Source of the DNA: Bicyclus anynana
Lineage: Eukaryota > Arthropoda > Insecta > Lepidoptera > Nymphalidae
Reading direction: 5' to 3'
Length of the DNA: 64,000 bases
NCBI RefSeq assembly: GCF_947172395.1
Contig: NC_069093.1
Coordinates: 8,095,561 to 8,159,560, forward strand
The notes beneath the pieces were generated by a model, which had not been told where the DNA came from, did no database searches, and worked only from the letters and a program-made list of their open reading frames with translations. Position numbers and translations under genes: made by a program. This document shows, in pieces, positions 1 to 15,200 of this stretch (positions are counted from its first letter, which is position 1; each line of letters opens with the position of its first letter).

Positions 1-57
1 AATAATTATATTTGGACATTTATATTTATGTGCGTTTTATTTCAGTAATTTAAAAAA

Positions 58-269
58 ATGTCTTCATACGAAAAATTAAAGCTTCTTGTTTGGAAGAATT
101 TTCTTTTGCAAAGAAGACATAAATGGCAAACTGCATTTGAAATAGCATCCCCTGTAATATTTTCTTTATTCTTAATATTAATACGATGTCTCGTCGATCC
201 GGAATCAAAACCAGAAGTATCCTATCCACCTTTCCGCCCAACATATTTCAATATGTCTGGAAAACATTT
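58..269 (+). CDS. Gene 1 exon 1: N-terminal tail and TM1
   Basis: Residues 1-70. The start MSSYEKLKLLVWKNFLLQRR carries the ABCA N-terminal WKN signature, followed by TM1 (about residues 30-46). The ATG at 58 has an A-rich context. The donor GTAAGT is at 270, phase 2. An acceptor (ttttatttcag) ends at 45, only 12 nt before the ATG, so this exon probably begins at 46 and an untranslated exon lies upstream of the window. Confidence 0.9.
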
Positions 270-3200
270 GTAAGTAATTTTAACTTGTAATATTATACTT
301 TATAGAGTAGTAAAACCTTAAAAAACGTTTTAACTCGTTTTATTACGAAATTTGAATATACTTAAATAACTGAATTTGTTTTTATTTTTTTCATGTCATT
401 CACACTATTGTTTTTTTTTATCCTTTGCATAGAGGGAATCTCACAACAGCAAGGAGAGAAGGCACATTGGCTTTTTCTCCTGAAAATCCACTAACCAGAA
501 AGGTGACCCAGGATGCCATGGCAATGGTGGCATTGGATAATCTAGATGGGTTTATAGCACTACTGTTTGACACTAAAATGCTCCCAGACCCCAAAGGGTT
601 CAATGATTCTGCAGCACTTGAAACAGCATTAACTCAACCAAATGCTATGAATCAAATTCTTGTTGGTATACAATTTGATGACAGAATGGCAAGTGAGTAC
701 CCAACATTATTTGACCATATATATTCAGAGGCACAATTATCCGCCCACATTAATATACTCGCGTCATATTAAAATGCGCGGATAATTGTGCCTCTGAGTA
801 TATAATTTTCTTGGCTTTCATAGAAGTTTTAGAATCTCCTTAAATTTTTTATTACATCTGTTGAGTAAAATAAATTTTTAAATAATTTTACAGTAATAGG
901 TCCTTATTCACGCTTAATTTATTCGCGTTTTAACTTTCGCGGATTAAAAAATTACGACCTATAATTCCTTTTTATGCAGCTAAAGATTTCGTTATTCGCG
1001 GATCTGAATACCGAAAATGACGTAAAATCGACAAAACTTGCAAATTTTGCCAAAATTGCAAATAAAATAGACATATAGGAAAATCGACATCTGCGTTAAA
1101 TACTGATACCGCAAATAAAAATACGTGTGGTAGCTTATTCGACTCATTAAGTATGACGTCTAAATAAATGTGCAAAAATTACAGACCTGCACATAAACAA
1201 TTGCAAAAGATATAAATAATCAAAGATTTTTAAAAATGGGAGTCTACATTAATAGAAATTACTCCAAAACTATTGGTGTTAGAGAATTTTTACAATAAGA
1301 CCCTTAAAGAAGAGGAAATTTCGTAATAAAAATATTAACTCTTGAAACTTGATCTCTATTAATAATATGTTTTATTTATTGTTTAAAGTGGGGTTCCGCG
1401 CGGCCGCTAAACGCGATCGCATTATTAGAAAGCGGACGGCTCCAGTAATTATTTTTTTCTTGTATTTAATACTAATTTAAAAAAAAAAAATACTTATAAT
1501 CTTGACTCTTAAAAGAATAAATGACTGTCAGAAAAAAAAATTTTCCTCAAGTTTTCAAAGAGTTAGACAACTGTTACTTAATAAATTATTTCCGATGTTC
1601 CGCCTTAATAAAAGTGGACGCAAAAGCTGAAACAACTGTCCTAAAAATCTTATTCTTCTTGGATCTCTTTTTGAATTTGAATTTAAGTGGTATGCAATTC
1701 ATAGATGCCAAAACACACTGTAGACTCATAATGAAATAGCGTCGGAGAAGGAATTTTTAACACAACTTGCTTGTATGGTGCCTACCCTAAAGAAAACCCT
1801 GTGCACACCACTGTCTGTAACTATATACTGTATGTAGTACTACATTTTACATTGTGTATACTTGAGTATGAGCAAAGTATCCATTTAAAAATAAATATCA
1901 ACTTGTTATGACTCTAAAAATAATTAAGAGTTCAGTTGACACAGTTCTCTTATCACTTGCCCCAATTTGTAGATGCTACAGAGTGGCCCGATGATATAGA
2001 AGTGGCATTGAGATTTCCAGCTGTAATGAGGATTCCGATGCTTGAACATCCATTGAGAATCAGTTGGAGGACAAACCTTTTGTTTCCATTGTTTCCTCAA
2101 CCTGGTCCAAGGGAACCTGAGGACATGTACGGAGGGAAGACTCCAGGTTGGTTATATATTTATGTTATTAAAATTGTTCATCATATTTCATTATTTCAGT
2201 AGCCTTATTGATTATGTCTTATCAAGTGTCATCTTCAAATCATAGTTTGGCAATGAATTTATGAGATAAGCTGGTCTGTCTTTAACCATTATCTGTATAG
2301 ATTTTTCGTTTTTTTAAAAAACATTTTGCACAGTGAATAAAACAGATGTCAATTTAATCAATTAATAAACTGTGCATGTTTTCTAACATTATTATTATCT
2401 GAAAGATTTGGCTAAAACAAACATCAGTTTTCTACATTCTATAGTTACCAGAAACCTGCATACCAGAGAATTTTCTTAATTCTCTGCGTGTGTGAAGTCT
2501 GCCAATCCGCATTGGGCCAGCGTGGTGGACTATTGGCCTAACCCCTCATTCTGAGAGGAGGCTCGAGCTCTGCACAGAGCCGAATATGGGTTGATACCGA
2601 AAGTTATATAAATACTAACGGACTCCCAGCGATTTTACACATGCATTGTTCCCGTTCCCTATGAATACGAGGATAATTTGTAGCTTATGCTACTCGCTGA
2701 TAATGTTGCTTTCCAATAGTGAAAGATTGTTTTTGAATCGGTTTAGTGGTTTATGTGTGAAAGCGTAACGAACAAACAAACACATTTATATTCGCATTTA
2801 TAATATTAAGCAAGGATTAGTTGTGTACGTTAGATTTGATTCCATGTTACGTCCCTACAAAATCACCGCAAAAAAAGTTATCTACAGGTAGGCTACGAAA
2901 CTGAGTGCACACATGCACAATTTTGTCTTTATTTCTATTATTTATTTATGTATAATAGTATAGTTTTTACACTTCCTAAACACGCAATTCAACATTGTAG
3001 ACGATGTTTAAGTTTTATTTGTTAACCGACTTCCAAAAAGGAGGAGGTTCTACGATCGGCTGTATGTATGTTTTGTAAATAACATTGGTTGTTGACCACA
3101 ACTGACATTGAAATGTGGAAATTTCCTTTTTTGAGCGCCTCATTTCTCATGACCTAGTAACACATCTAACAATATTTAACATCATTGGTTTTTACGACTT

Positions 3201-6200
3201 AACCCGCGAAATAATTTACGCTGACGCGCGGCAGAACGCGACGATTAGAATTACATTTACTGATGACGCACGATCAACGATCGCCTAAAATACAAGGACG
3301 CTTAGATATTTTTTGTTAAAGAATACACACCTGCAATTTATCCTGCTTATACAATTTTAAAAACAAGACTGGTTTATTGCTGATTTATACAATTTTAGTT
3401 CATTTAAAATGAAGGTAACTAAATAATTACTATACGAAACTCGCAGATGCGGCGCAAAAATAAAACAATTTTACATTAACTGCGATGCTCAAACAATAGA
3501 AAGAGCACAGAAACGAATAGTCAGGGATCCGTAGAATATACTATATATCATATTGTACAAATGATCTATTAAGTTAATTTTTCGTGAGTAGCTTTCATCT
3601 CGATGAGACGATCAACTTTTTTATTTACGAAAATTCTTTATTCTGGTAGCTTACTGAGTACCAAGAAATGAACATTTCTGAGCGTCGGTTCGAGATAAGT
3701 AGTTACATCTTTTGATAAACTACCCTCCTCCCAACATACCCCTGTATCAAAAACGAGGTATAACCTATAAAATAAAATAATATATATAAAATAATAAAAT
3801 AATATATATATAAAATAATATAAAGGTTGTTTTGTTAACTTTATTTGTGAGAATAAAACGCAACGCAAATTTAATGTGATTTTTCCATATAGTTTTTTAA
3901 TGCGGAAGACTCCAAAGTCCACGGCGTCCATCCCATGACCTGCCTCTACTTCTATACTACAGCCTTACTTGAATGTCCTGTTTCTGCTTACTACATTACT
4001 GCCTTACTTGATGAGTACTGTTTACCAACAAACAAATTAAAAATTAAGGTATAAATCACTAGTCACACCAAATAATAATTATAATTAACTTTTTCTTAAA
4101 TTGATGAAAATAAATTTGATTAAGAAGCTTAGAACAATTTGATATGGTTAATATATTTTATAAACAAACCATTCATAATTTAAAATAAATCTATACTAAT
4201 ACTATAAAGCTGAAGAGTTTGTTTGTTTGTTTGATTGAACGCGCTAATCTCAGGAACTACTGGTCCGATTTGAAATATTCTTTTAGTGTTAGATAGCCTA
4301 TTTATCGAGGAAGGCTATAGGCTATATATTATCCCCGCATTCCTACGGGAACGGGAACCACGCGAGTGAAACCGCGCGGCGTCAGCTAGTAAATTATAAA
4401 ATGACATGCGTTTTCTACCTTCATTTCTAATTTATTTGTTGGGAAACAGTCATCAAGAAAGGCTGCAGTATTAGTACCAAAATTTAACAAAAAGACATTT
4501 TCAGGTTACTCTCCAGAAATGTTCCTAGCGGTACAACACGCTGTATCCCAAACTATAATCAAACAAAAGACCGGGAAGGTGATAAACACAAAAGTGTTCC
4601 TCCAACGTTTGCCTCAGCTACCTTACAGGAAGGATGACTTGTTGGTAGCTATGGAGAGATTCATTTCCATGATCATAATGATGTGTTTTGCGTACACTTT
4701 CGTTAACACTGTAAGAGTGGTCACAGCTGAAAAGGAAATGCAACTCAAGGTAAGAAAGACATTAACTCGGTTATTAATCCAGCTAGCAACTTGACTCTAT
4801 GTTGCTTAACCACCAGTATTTTTGCTCTCCGTTACTTTTCATAGTTAAATCCTATATCGATACTAAGTCGAAGTAGCTCAAAAGTCGACAATTATGAAAT
4901 TCAAACTAGCGTGTTCTGAGAGCGCGATTATATGTAACTTTCAATGCTTAACCATATTCAAAGACTCTTTTCGCTTGAGATGAGTTCAAAATTGTTTCGG
5001 TACTAAGTCGAAGTAGCTCAACAGTCGAAAATTATGGAATTTTAACAGCTTAAAATTAAAAAAAAAGTTCACAAATTATTTTTGGGTAGCCCTTGACTAC
5101 TATCTCACCTGATGGTAAGTGATGATGCAATCTAAGATGGAAGGCTAACTTGTTAGGAGGAGGATGAAAATCCACACCCCTTTCGGTTTCTACACGACAT
5201 CGTACCGGAACGCTAAATCGCTTGGCGGTACGTCTTTGTCGGTAGGGTGGTAACTAGCCACGGCCGCCCTCCCACTTAAATGGCCCAGCCGGGGTTCGAA
5301 CCCAGGACCTCGAGTCTTGTAAATCCACCGCGCGCACCACTGCGCCACGAAGGTCGTCAAAACATGTATGTACCTATGTATATGAGTATGTACATAAAGG
5401 TTTCACTAATCTCCCCAGTACAAACTGAATCAAACGTACCGAATATTACCCAATAATACGCTATCTCAACATCACACGCGATCTGTTGATATACGAGTAG
5501 GTACATATGGAATTACTACCATACTAGATACGAAACCGATATCCGACTTAAAATAACTGGTTTTTGTCCATTATCACCTTAACCTTAATTTGTTTTAAGG
5601 TCATGCTGATAGCGCATAAGAGTCCGCCGTCGGTCAATGCAAGGAGTACTCGTGACTTTCGTAGTAATAAGATAATAGTAAAATAACACCGTATGTGCTA
5701 CCTTCTGATCACTTTGAAGGCGGTGCCAAGCCGTTTCTGAAAGAACCACGGGAAAGAACTGTCTTTGAATCCTAAAAGTTTATGATTTAATCGGCTTTAG
5801 TTAATGCATCACTGTGTTGGCACCGCCTTCAAAGTAATCAGAATCATACGATGTGATATATATGATGTTTTTATTTTGTTAAAAAAATATTTTTCTCTTT
5901 TTAGTGTGTCCTAGCATTTAATTTACATAAAAATCAGTTCAGTAAAATTGTGTTAAAATGAAATAATTTTCATGAAATTAAATGGGACCAATCTGGAAAT
6001 ATACTCTTTCAAACAAAAAAAGAATTTTTAAAATTGGTTAAAAAATGCCAAAGCCGCATAATAACAAACATAAAAAAAACATACGCGTTGAATTGAGAAC
6101 CTCAATGTTGAGAACCTCAAAGAAATGGTTGTAAGTTCTGTGCATAGAATATTGAATAGATATTCTATCTTATTTTATAAAATACTAACGGACGCCCGCG

Positions 6201-9200
6201 ATTTCGTTCGCCCTTAGACTTCTTTAATCCAGCCCTTACAGTAGTATCGCTGCGCTGTAAAAATGGAGTAACTTCTATCGTTTTCCCAACATTTCCCTTC
6301 ACTGCTCTGCTCTTATTGATTGTAGCGTGACGTAAAGTATACTATAACCTGCCCAGGAGTATGAAGAATAATTGTACTAAGATTCGTTAAAATCCAGCGA
6401 GTAGTTTTTGTTTGTACCTATAACGAACATACAGACAGACAAACAAAAATTTTACTGATTGCATTCTTGGTCATCATATTTGGGCACCAGTATTGATTAC
6501 TAATCACCCCCTGATAGTTATTTTAAAAATATATTTCATATACAGAATTGACAACTCTACGGATTTATTACTTATAACTATAGATAATATACGGCCGCGT
6601 GGCGCAGTGGGTAGTGACCCTGCTTTCTGCATCCACGGCTGTGGGTTCGATTCCCACAACTGGAAAATATTTGTGTGATGAGCATGAATGAAAGCTACTC
6701 TGTATGCTTACTTTGGGGCTAGATAGTGATGTGTATTGTTTAAGTATATTTAAGTATATTTATAGATTAATAGTTTAGTCTATTTACCGTCTTGAAATTA
6801 CGTGAAAGTAGGCAGATTCAATACGACTCAAGAGCTGCGCATTCGCTAACGCAAATGCAATTTAACAGAGAAATGCGAAAGTTTAAACTTTCTTATAGAT
6901 ACCTACTCGTATACTTATTCCTACAAACAAGCTAGAAATCTACATTTTCTACTAATTGAATAAAATTTAGAGAAAGACATTTACAGAATGTTAGACGAAA
7001 AACTGTATTTGGCCTTGCAAGTCTATATCAACCACTGATTGCTGCTACCGACGTTTATGAATTAGCGTCACATTCAATATACCTCTAATTAAGTATTACA
7101 ACTGTATTTATTTATTGGTGTAGTGATTTGACGGCCTCCATGGCGCAGTGGTATGCGCGGTGGATTTAAAAAACGCTGGGCTGATTGAGATTTTCTTAAT
7201 TAGTCCAGGTCTGGCTGGTGGGAGGCTTTCAGCTGCGGTTAGTTACCACCCTACCGACAAAGACGTACCGCCAAGCGATTTAGCGTTCCGGTACCATGTC
7301 GTGTAGAAACCAAAAAGGGGTGTGGGTTTTCATCCTTCTCCTAACAAATTAGCCCGCTTCCATCTTAGACTGCATCATCACTTACCATCGTGAGATTGTA
7401 GTCAAGGGCTAATTTGTAAATAAAAAAAATAAAAAAATCACCAGCCTTACAATTTTGTTATTTGTTTTGTGTGCTGGGGTGTAGGTAATCCTATGATGGT
7501 ATAGTGCGCTTTTTTGATAGGGCGCCAAGCCTCGAGTTGACTGCATCTTCGCTGGCGAAGAAAGTCATACTGTCGTAAAAAGTGCTTATAATAATAATAT
7601 GAAAACCGTTATTTTAGAACCAATTTTACAAATGAATACACCCAGCACTGTCATCACCATCATCATATCAGCCGATGGACGTCCACTGCAAGAAATAGGC
7701 CTTTTGTAGGGACTTCCAAACATCACGTTACTGAGCCACCTGCATCCAGCGAAGCCCTGCGACTCGCTTGATGTCTTCAGTCCACCTGGTGGGGGGTCGG
7801 TCAACACTGCGCTTACTAGTGCGGGGTCGCCATTCCAGCACTTTGGGACCCCAACGTCCATCGGCTCTTCGTACTATGTGCCCCGCTTCAGCTTCGCTCT
7901 TCTCTTCAACTCGTTGAGCTACGTCGGTGACTTTGGTTCTTCTGCGGATCTCCTCATTTCTGATTCGATCACGCAGAGATACTCCTAACATAGCTCGTTA
8001 CATCGCCCGCTGTGTGACTCTGAGCCTTCTTATGAGGCCCATAGTTAGCGACCCAGCACTGTAACTTCATATTAACCATGTCCTTTGTTTCAGGAAACCA
8101 TGACAATAATGGGATTACCTTCTTGGCTTCACTGGCTGGCCTGGTTCATTAAACAGTTCTCATTCCTTCTGATTTCTGTTGTGCTGATGGGGATATTGTT
8201 TAAGGTAAGATTCATTTGGACTTGTAAATTACGTTATTAAGGGTCTGTAGTTACCTACTGCGATTAAGAATGTCTTGTCACATAAAAAATGTGAAATCAT
8301 GATAAATAACTTCATGTTCATACTATTGTTATTGTATAGATTGCCTATTGTTTTCTTTTATTTTTTTTCATTTTATGGCAATCATTTTATACTACAGATG
8401 GGGCACTTGCAAATCAAAACTGAGGCGGACAAGTGTGGAAAATAGACTTAATTTCATTTAGTCGCTTATTAAACAACGAACGTTATTTAAACAAATAATA
8501 CCTAAATATCGTCTACAATGTCAATATAAATACAAATAATATACTATAATGTCTAATTACTTTATAGTATTATATTCACATACTTATGAGCATTAATTAT
8601 TTAAATTGTGTTCTCACGGGCTAGTAATTCAAAATAAGTTTTATTTTATTTTAGTTTTAGTATTACAGACTTGAAATTCGGATTATAGTGTTTTTCAGAT
8701 AGCATGTCATAAGGCAACTGTCACCTTACCCATGCTATCTGAAAAACACTTTAACACGATGAAGTAACATGCTCTTCTACTGGAGGCTTAGGTTTTAGTT
8801 TTTATCAACTATTGTATCTACTTTAAAAATAAAGCATAATGAAGATAATTGCAGTCTTATTGCGGACCGAATGCATAAAACGTCCGTTGATCCGAGATTC
8901 GCCTGGTGACACTGAGCCACACCTACCTGTACAAAATTTATGGTACGAAACGAGTAAATAAAACGATTTAAACATTTACACTCAAATTCAAAAAAGAAGA
9001 CTTCAATGTTTCAAATACAAAAAAAAAACTCGAAGTTCAAAAGCACGATTACTAAAAGTCACCTTTGAAAAACTATGGAACAATAAAATTGTTATAAAAT
9101 GTAGGTCTAAGATGTGCAAAGAAAAACTTAAGAGGTGTCAAGGGACACCCGGATGGAACGAAGTTCGATATAGCTATCATCGCTATCGCTATCGTTACCA

Positions 9201-12200
9201 TCGCTATCGCTATCATCGCTATCGGACGGGGTCTATCTATTGGTTTCAGGGGGCCTTTTGGGGTCGGAGGGCCTTTTCGGGTCAGGGGGCTTTTTGGGGT
9301 CAGTGTGCCTTATTATGACGGGGGGCCTTTCGAGGCCAGGGGGCCTTTTGGGGTCGGGAGGCTGGAGCTTGGAGCAAGCCGATTAAATAATAAAGTTTTG
9401 GTATTTAAAGACAGTACTTTCCCTTGGTTCTTTTAGAAACGGCTATAACTAATACGTCACTGGCTTGGCACCGCCTTCAAAGTGATCAGAAGGTAGCACA
9501 TACATATTTATTTTTGTGATTTTGAAATCGGTTAATCTTTTTTGTTTGGAAAGATTTTATGAAAGATCCAGTTTGATTATTTAGCAACTACCATCGGTGC
9601 GGAAAGCAGGTTCTGTTGACTCAACAACCTGAACAATCTCAACAGCTTTTTTTTTTATTCTTTACAAGTTAGCCCTTGACTACAATCTCACAGCTTTAAT
9701 TGTACGAATTTATCCTATCTAGTTCACATGTAACATCGAATTTTTAGATACCGTTCAACTCAACTCAAGATGGCGAAGGCTATGCGGTGTTAACCTTCAC
9801 ACCGTGGACTGTCCTGTTTTTCTTCTTGACCCTATTCGTGGTGGCGTCATTGGCTTTCAGTTTCATGGTCAGCGTATTTTTTACTAGAGGTAAGATCGTT
9901 ATAGACAAACCACGTAACCTAGTCCTTGAGACAACCTCAAATTTTTTTCCAGCTCGGGTCAGTTTCATTGGCGTAGCTAGGATTGTTTCCTAGAGAGGAC
10001 CTGGACCCCAACATGACAAGAGTCAAGTAGTTCAATATAAAAATTTCGTTAACAATATTTGAACTCAACAAATATTTGTATTCGTAAAACTATCAGTATT
10101 TTGGAGTCCATATTAGAATTTCAACGGACTCTCTCTCTGTTTCTCTCTCTCTCTCTCTCTCTCACCAATCTGGTCAGTGTATTAGTAGTGTGTGAGAACC
10201 GAGTTATGTGGTTCGCCTATAACTGTTTCATTTCTAATAGCGAACCATTTTAATATTGTCTCGCTGATACAATGCAAATAATCGTAATGGAAACACATAA
10301 AATAATTTTTGTATAACTGTCTTGATCTATTTAACAGTCTGTCATTTATCAGCTTGTCAGCTGAATGTAAAATAGTTAATAAGATTTATTTATAGTTGTT
10401 TCTCTGTAAGTGAATGTAAATTATTTAAGAGAAATAAAGATTCTTTGACGACATTTATTAATTTATGTATGTATTGATCAATCGTTGGAAAAAATCGAAC
10501 CTGTACTGTCTTAAATAGATTTGTAAAAAAAATATATTTAATTAACTGTTAATAATCATCTAGATATTATTTGTAGTGCCGTAGTAGTATCTAACACTGT
10601 TGTGTAATTTAACCATTGAAGTAGTTAAATTGACCCAAAAACATAATTTGTGCGGTACAAAATGTTAGAGAGTACAAATACAATAATAGAAATGACACGA
10701 TCGCATGTATCACAATACTTCTACAATATTATCTGCGAGATCTATAACCTATTATTCTACAACCTTGAGGATAAATACGGGTAAAAAACCTGAATGACTT
10801 GGTGTTATTTTTACAGCGAATACCGCCGCGTCATTCATGGGCCTAATGTGGTTCTCAACTTACGCGGCATACATGCTCACGCAGATGTTGTACGAAGACA
10901 TAAGCCTGACCACCAAGTTACTGCTCAGTCTGATATCTAATGCTGCAGTGGGGTATGCGTTGCAAATGCTAATCGTATGTGAAGGAACTTCTAGAGGTAA
11001 AGTATACTGTTTTGACGTAACAATGTCTTATAATTCGATGGAGCCGACCGAGCCGATAAAAGATGACGTCGTGCGTCGTTCCCTCGCGCTAGGGTTGCCA
11101 ACTTTTTTTACAAGAAATAAAGTATATTCTGGTCTATGAAGATTATTAAACAGTAATTTAGAAAAACGAACATTTTCTTTTGAAAAATGTAACCATGCCA
11201 TCTGAAAACCGACTTTACAGACAACTGTTTTTTTTGCCATATCTTTTTTTAAATACGACTAATATTCCCATTCCCCTCCAACTAGTCGGGAAAGACTGTA
11301 TTAGGAGTGGGTACGACAATAGACCAATGGGGCGGGATCGAACCACCACCCCTTGGTGATCAGTCCGACCGCTCTTACCGTTGAGCTATTGAGGCTCTAA
11401 ATGTTAAAATGCTCTAATTACCATCTACAATACCAAACTTTCATCATCATCATCATTGACAACCCATATTCAGCTCACTGCTGAGCTCGAGTCTCCTCTC
11501 AGAATGAGAGGGGTAAGGCCAATAGTCCACCACGCTGGCCCAATGCGGATTGGCAGACTTCACACACGCAGAGAATTAAGAAAATTCTCTGGTATGCAGG
11601 TTTCCTCACGATGTTTTTCCTTCACCGTTTGAGACACGTAATATTTAATTTCTTAAAATGCACACAACTGAAAAGTTGGAGGTGCATGCCCCGGACCGGA
11701 TTCGAACCCACACACTTCGGAATCGGAGGCAGAGGTCATATCCACTGGGCTATCACGGCTCCCTGTGATAGTGATTGTTAAAAGTCAACCATAAATCCGT
11801 CAATCCGCATTGGAATAGCGTGCTAACCCCAACATCCACCACTATATATGTTATCTCTGGAGTCTTACAGTGGACTATTCTTATAATGATGATATCCATC
11901 TATATCATAACAAGCAACTAAGCTCAATATGTAATGTTTTAATTGATGTTGCTTCAAGCAATCAATGTTTATTAAGGAATAAATTGATGCTACGTCGTCA
12001 TGGCCCCAAATGCCATTGCTTCAATAATATGTGTACGTACTATAGACAATTGAACAGCGCGTTCCAACTAATATATGGCCATGGCTTGTATAATACGGTC
12101 AGGGCTGCCAATTGATCTGGTATTTAATTTATTATAGTTTTTCAGTTCAGTTTGACTTATCTCATAGAATGTTCAAAAGCGAAGGGGGATTTTTAACAAC

Positions 12201-15200
12201 TCCAATTGTATCTGTAATTAGCATGAGTATAAATGATATTAATTTGTAACAGAATGGTTAATTAGAAGCCTGGAAACCACTGCAACTATGGAGTTCAAAA
12301 CAACGCTTCAATACAATATGGAGTTATTTATGGACCGTTTATCAAATCTCTACCTTAAAAGTTGGCCTTGACCTTGACGACTTTAAATGTATACACGCGT
12401 CTGTAACCTCTTGACATTAGGTTAGCTGAATGCTCATAATAATATGTACCATTCACTACAATATTTATTGAAATTTTCACATAAATGAAATTAAAATAAA
12501 TTAAGAGTACAGTTTCAAATAAATAAAATAGTTATAACAAATACACACCATCTAATTGTTCACCCATAGGCAAGGTACTCTTCTGACTCTCTATGGGCTC
12601 TGGCTCTGGGCTCTGAGGCTCTGTTACCCCTCTGGATGACAAGGCTTATAACCTTTGGGCCAAATGAGCGCCAGCTCTTGGGTCACATGACGCATGGGTC
12701 AATTTGTCAGTACCATTTGTTTTCAATGCGTGATATTTAATTTCCTAAAATGCACATAACTGAAAAGTTGGAGGTTGGAGAAAAAATTCGTGAGGAAACC
12801 TGCATACCTGAGAATTTTTCTAAATTCTCTTCGTATGTGAAGTCTGCTAATCCGCATTGGGCCAGTGGTGGACTATTAACCTCTCATACTGAGGAGTGAC
12901 TCCTGCTCAATGATGATGATGGTTTTCAAGATATTTTTCATATTATTGTTTGTTGCAGGCTTACAATGGGAGGACTTTTTCAAACCAGTATCCTATCATG
13001 ACCAGTTTCAACCCGGTCATGTAGTTTTAATGTTAATTTTAGATACTATACTATACATGTTAGTTGCTATGTATGTGGAGAAAATACGACCGGGTCTGTA
13101 CGGGGTACCTTTGCCGTGGTACTTCCCTTTCACCAAGAGTTTCTGGTCTCCGAACAAATCCAAAATTGCGGGTAAGTAATGGATACAATAATGGCCTTGT
13201 GCGGTTATGGAATGAAATTAGAAATGGCGGCTCGTTATGTCTGTACCGTCAGCATAAATAAATCGGTATAGTTTTGATTACGTTTTTGGTAGGTATCTAC
13301 AAGTTTTTCTTTATTTCTTTAATGTGTAAATATGTTATCGCTATTAGTAAGACAGGGACCTATCTTAAACTTTATCCGGGAAGTAGGTACCTACTTGCAA
13401 AATTTAATGAAAATTAGGCAATCAAATTATTTTGGTACGTGCTGCGAATAACGCACGGCTTTTCGTTTATTGCTACATGTTCATTGTTAGACGTTAATTA
13501 TTATTGTTTGACATTAGTGACTTGCTATTGTTCTATTTTTAAAACACTGCTAATTTATATTCGTTAACTACTAACTAGTAAAGTAAACCGTATTTTAAAC
13601 AAAGGATAGGTACAGAGACCCATTCTCGAAGTAATGTTTACATTACCCGAAGTAATGTTTACATTTCCCGAAGTAATGTTTACATCCATACCGGGAAAGA
13701 CGGTCGGCGAATGTAAGAGGTTTCAGTCCGTAGGGCGCCGAGTATCACATACTCAATGTCGAAGACTGCCGAACTGAAACGACGTTAGACGATGCACGGC
13801 CTTCAAGCCACACCTCAGTACCCGTCGGAGTGGAGAGCGTGAGGTTTTTTCGTTACGGAATTTCTGGATTCGGTCCTCGCGCTCAAGGCCCGCGATAGAA
13901 GCTATGCAATAGCTTAACATCTTGCCAAAAAACAAATGACTAAATTGTTTTTAAAAATTCTTCCACCATTGGAAAGATGCATCTTCATCTAGTAGTATTG
14001 GTTATATTTTATCTTTACATTCCTGGACTTGATTTGATTGGACCTTGATTCCTTCTTAACCAATATATGTTCGTAATTTATCTATCCTGAGGGTATGCAC
14101 AGCGTTTATGCATGCTATGAAATGCTCTGCGGGTAACATATGCTATAGATTATTCCCGTATTCCTATGGGAACGTGAACTACGTTGATGAAACCGCGCTT
14201 TGCTAGTCCAGTATATCAAAAAGCTACACTAAATCGGTAGATTACCTATGTGTTAATAGATATTCCCATAAAACACTACGGTTTACGTTATTCATTTATG
14301 ACTTATCGATTCGTTTGAATACTATCAATGACAACTTCTGTTTGAAGGTTCAGGGCCACACGTTTTGTATACGCTTCACTATTTTAGTGTAATATATCTA
14401 CATTATCTACATATAGGTACTCTTGTCTATCAATTCGATATTTTTTATCTCTGACTATCTGACGCCGCGCGGTTTCACCCGCGTGGTTCTCGTTCCCGTA
14501 GAAATACGGGTATAATATATAGCATATAGCCTGCTTCGATAAATGGGCTATCTTACACTGCAAGAATATTTCGAATCGGACCAGTAGTTCCTGAGATTAG
14601 CGCGTTCAATCAAACATACATCAGCTTTATATATTAGTATAAATGCAACAAGTTTTATAATATTTGGAACCTATACAGTTTAAACTACGAGTACAAAGCC
14701 TGACCTTCGATTATTGATTACGACCAATCCTATAAAGTAAAAAGCTTTCATACTGCAAGTATGAACTGTTTTCTCCCTCTGGGCTATTGTCGTTTAATTA
14801 GCAGGCAAAGGCGGCCTTATCGCTATAAGCAATCTTTGACAGCCGACCACTGCTAACAGGACTTGCGGACTAACTTATTATTGAACTAGCGGACGCCCGC
14901 GACTTCGTCCGCATGGCAATCAATGTAAACTTTCAAGCCCTATTTCACCACTTTAGAATTTAAATTTTAAAAATTTTTGAATCCTATTAAACTTCGTATT
15001 TTTTTTTATGATTTATGCAGAAATTTTTAAAACGAACTCTAAAAATGAAGCAGTTTCCATACAAACTTTCAACCCCTATTTCACCCCCTTTTCATATTTC
15101 ACCCTATTTCACCTTCTCCATATTATGGTCTTAAACCGTGTTTCATTTGAATTCATTCAGTAGTTTCAGCGTGATGCCCGAATAACAAAAAAAAATACGA

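Noticed and set aside
6588..6660. tRNA-like sequence with A and B boxes
   Set aside because: It continues into a SINE body and similar heads recur (5086, 7131, 11255, 11440, 30236, 33389, 53005). It is a SINE head, not a tRNA gene.
13627..13690. Short regular repeats considered as a CRISPR array
   Set aside because: Three contiguous 22-bp units without spacers in a eukaryotic intron.
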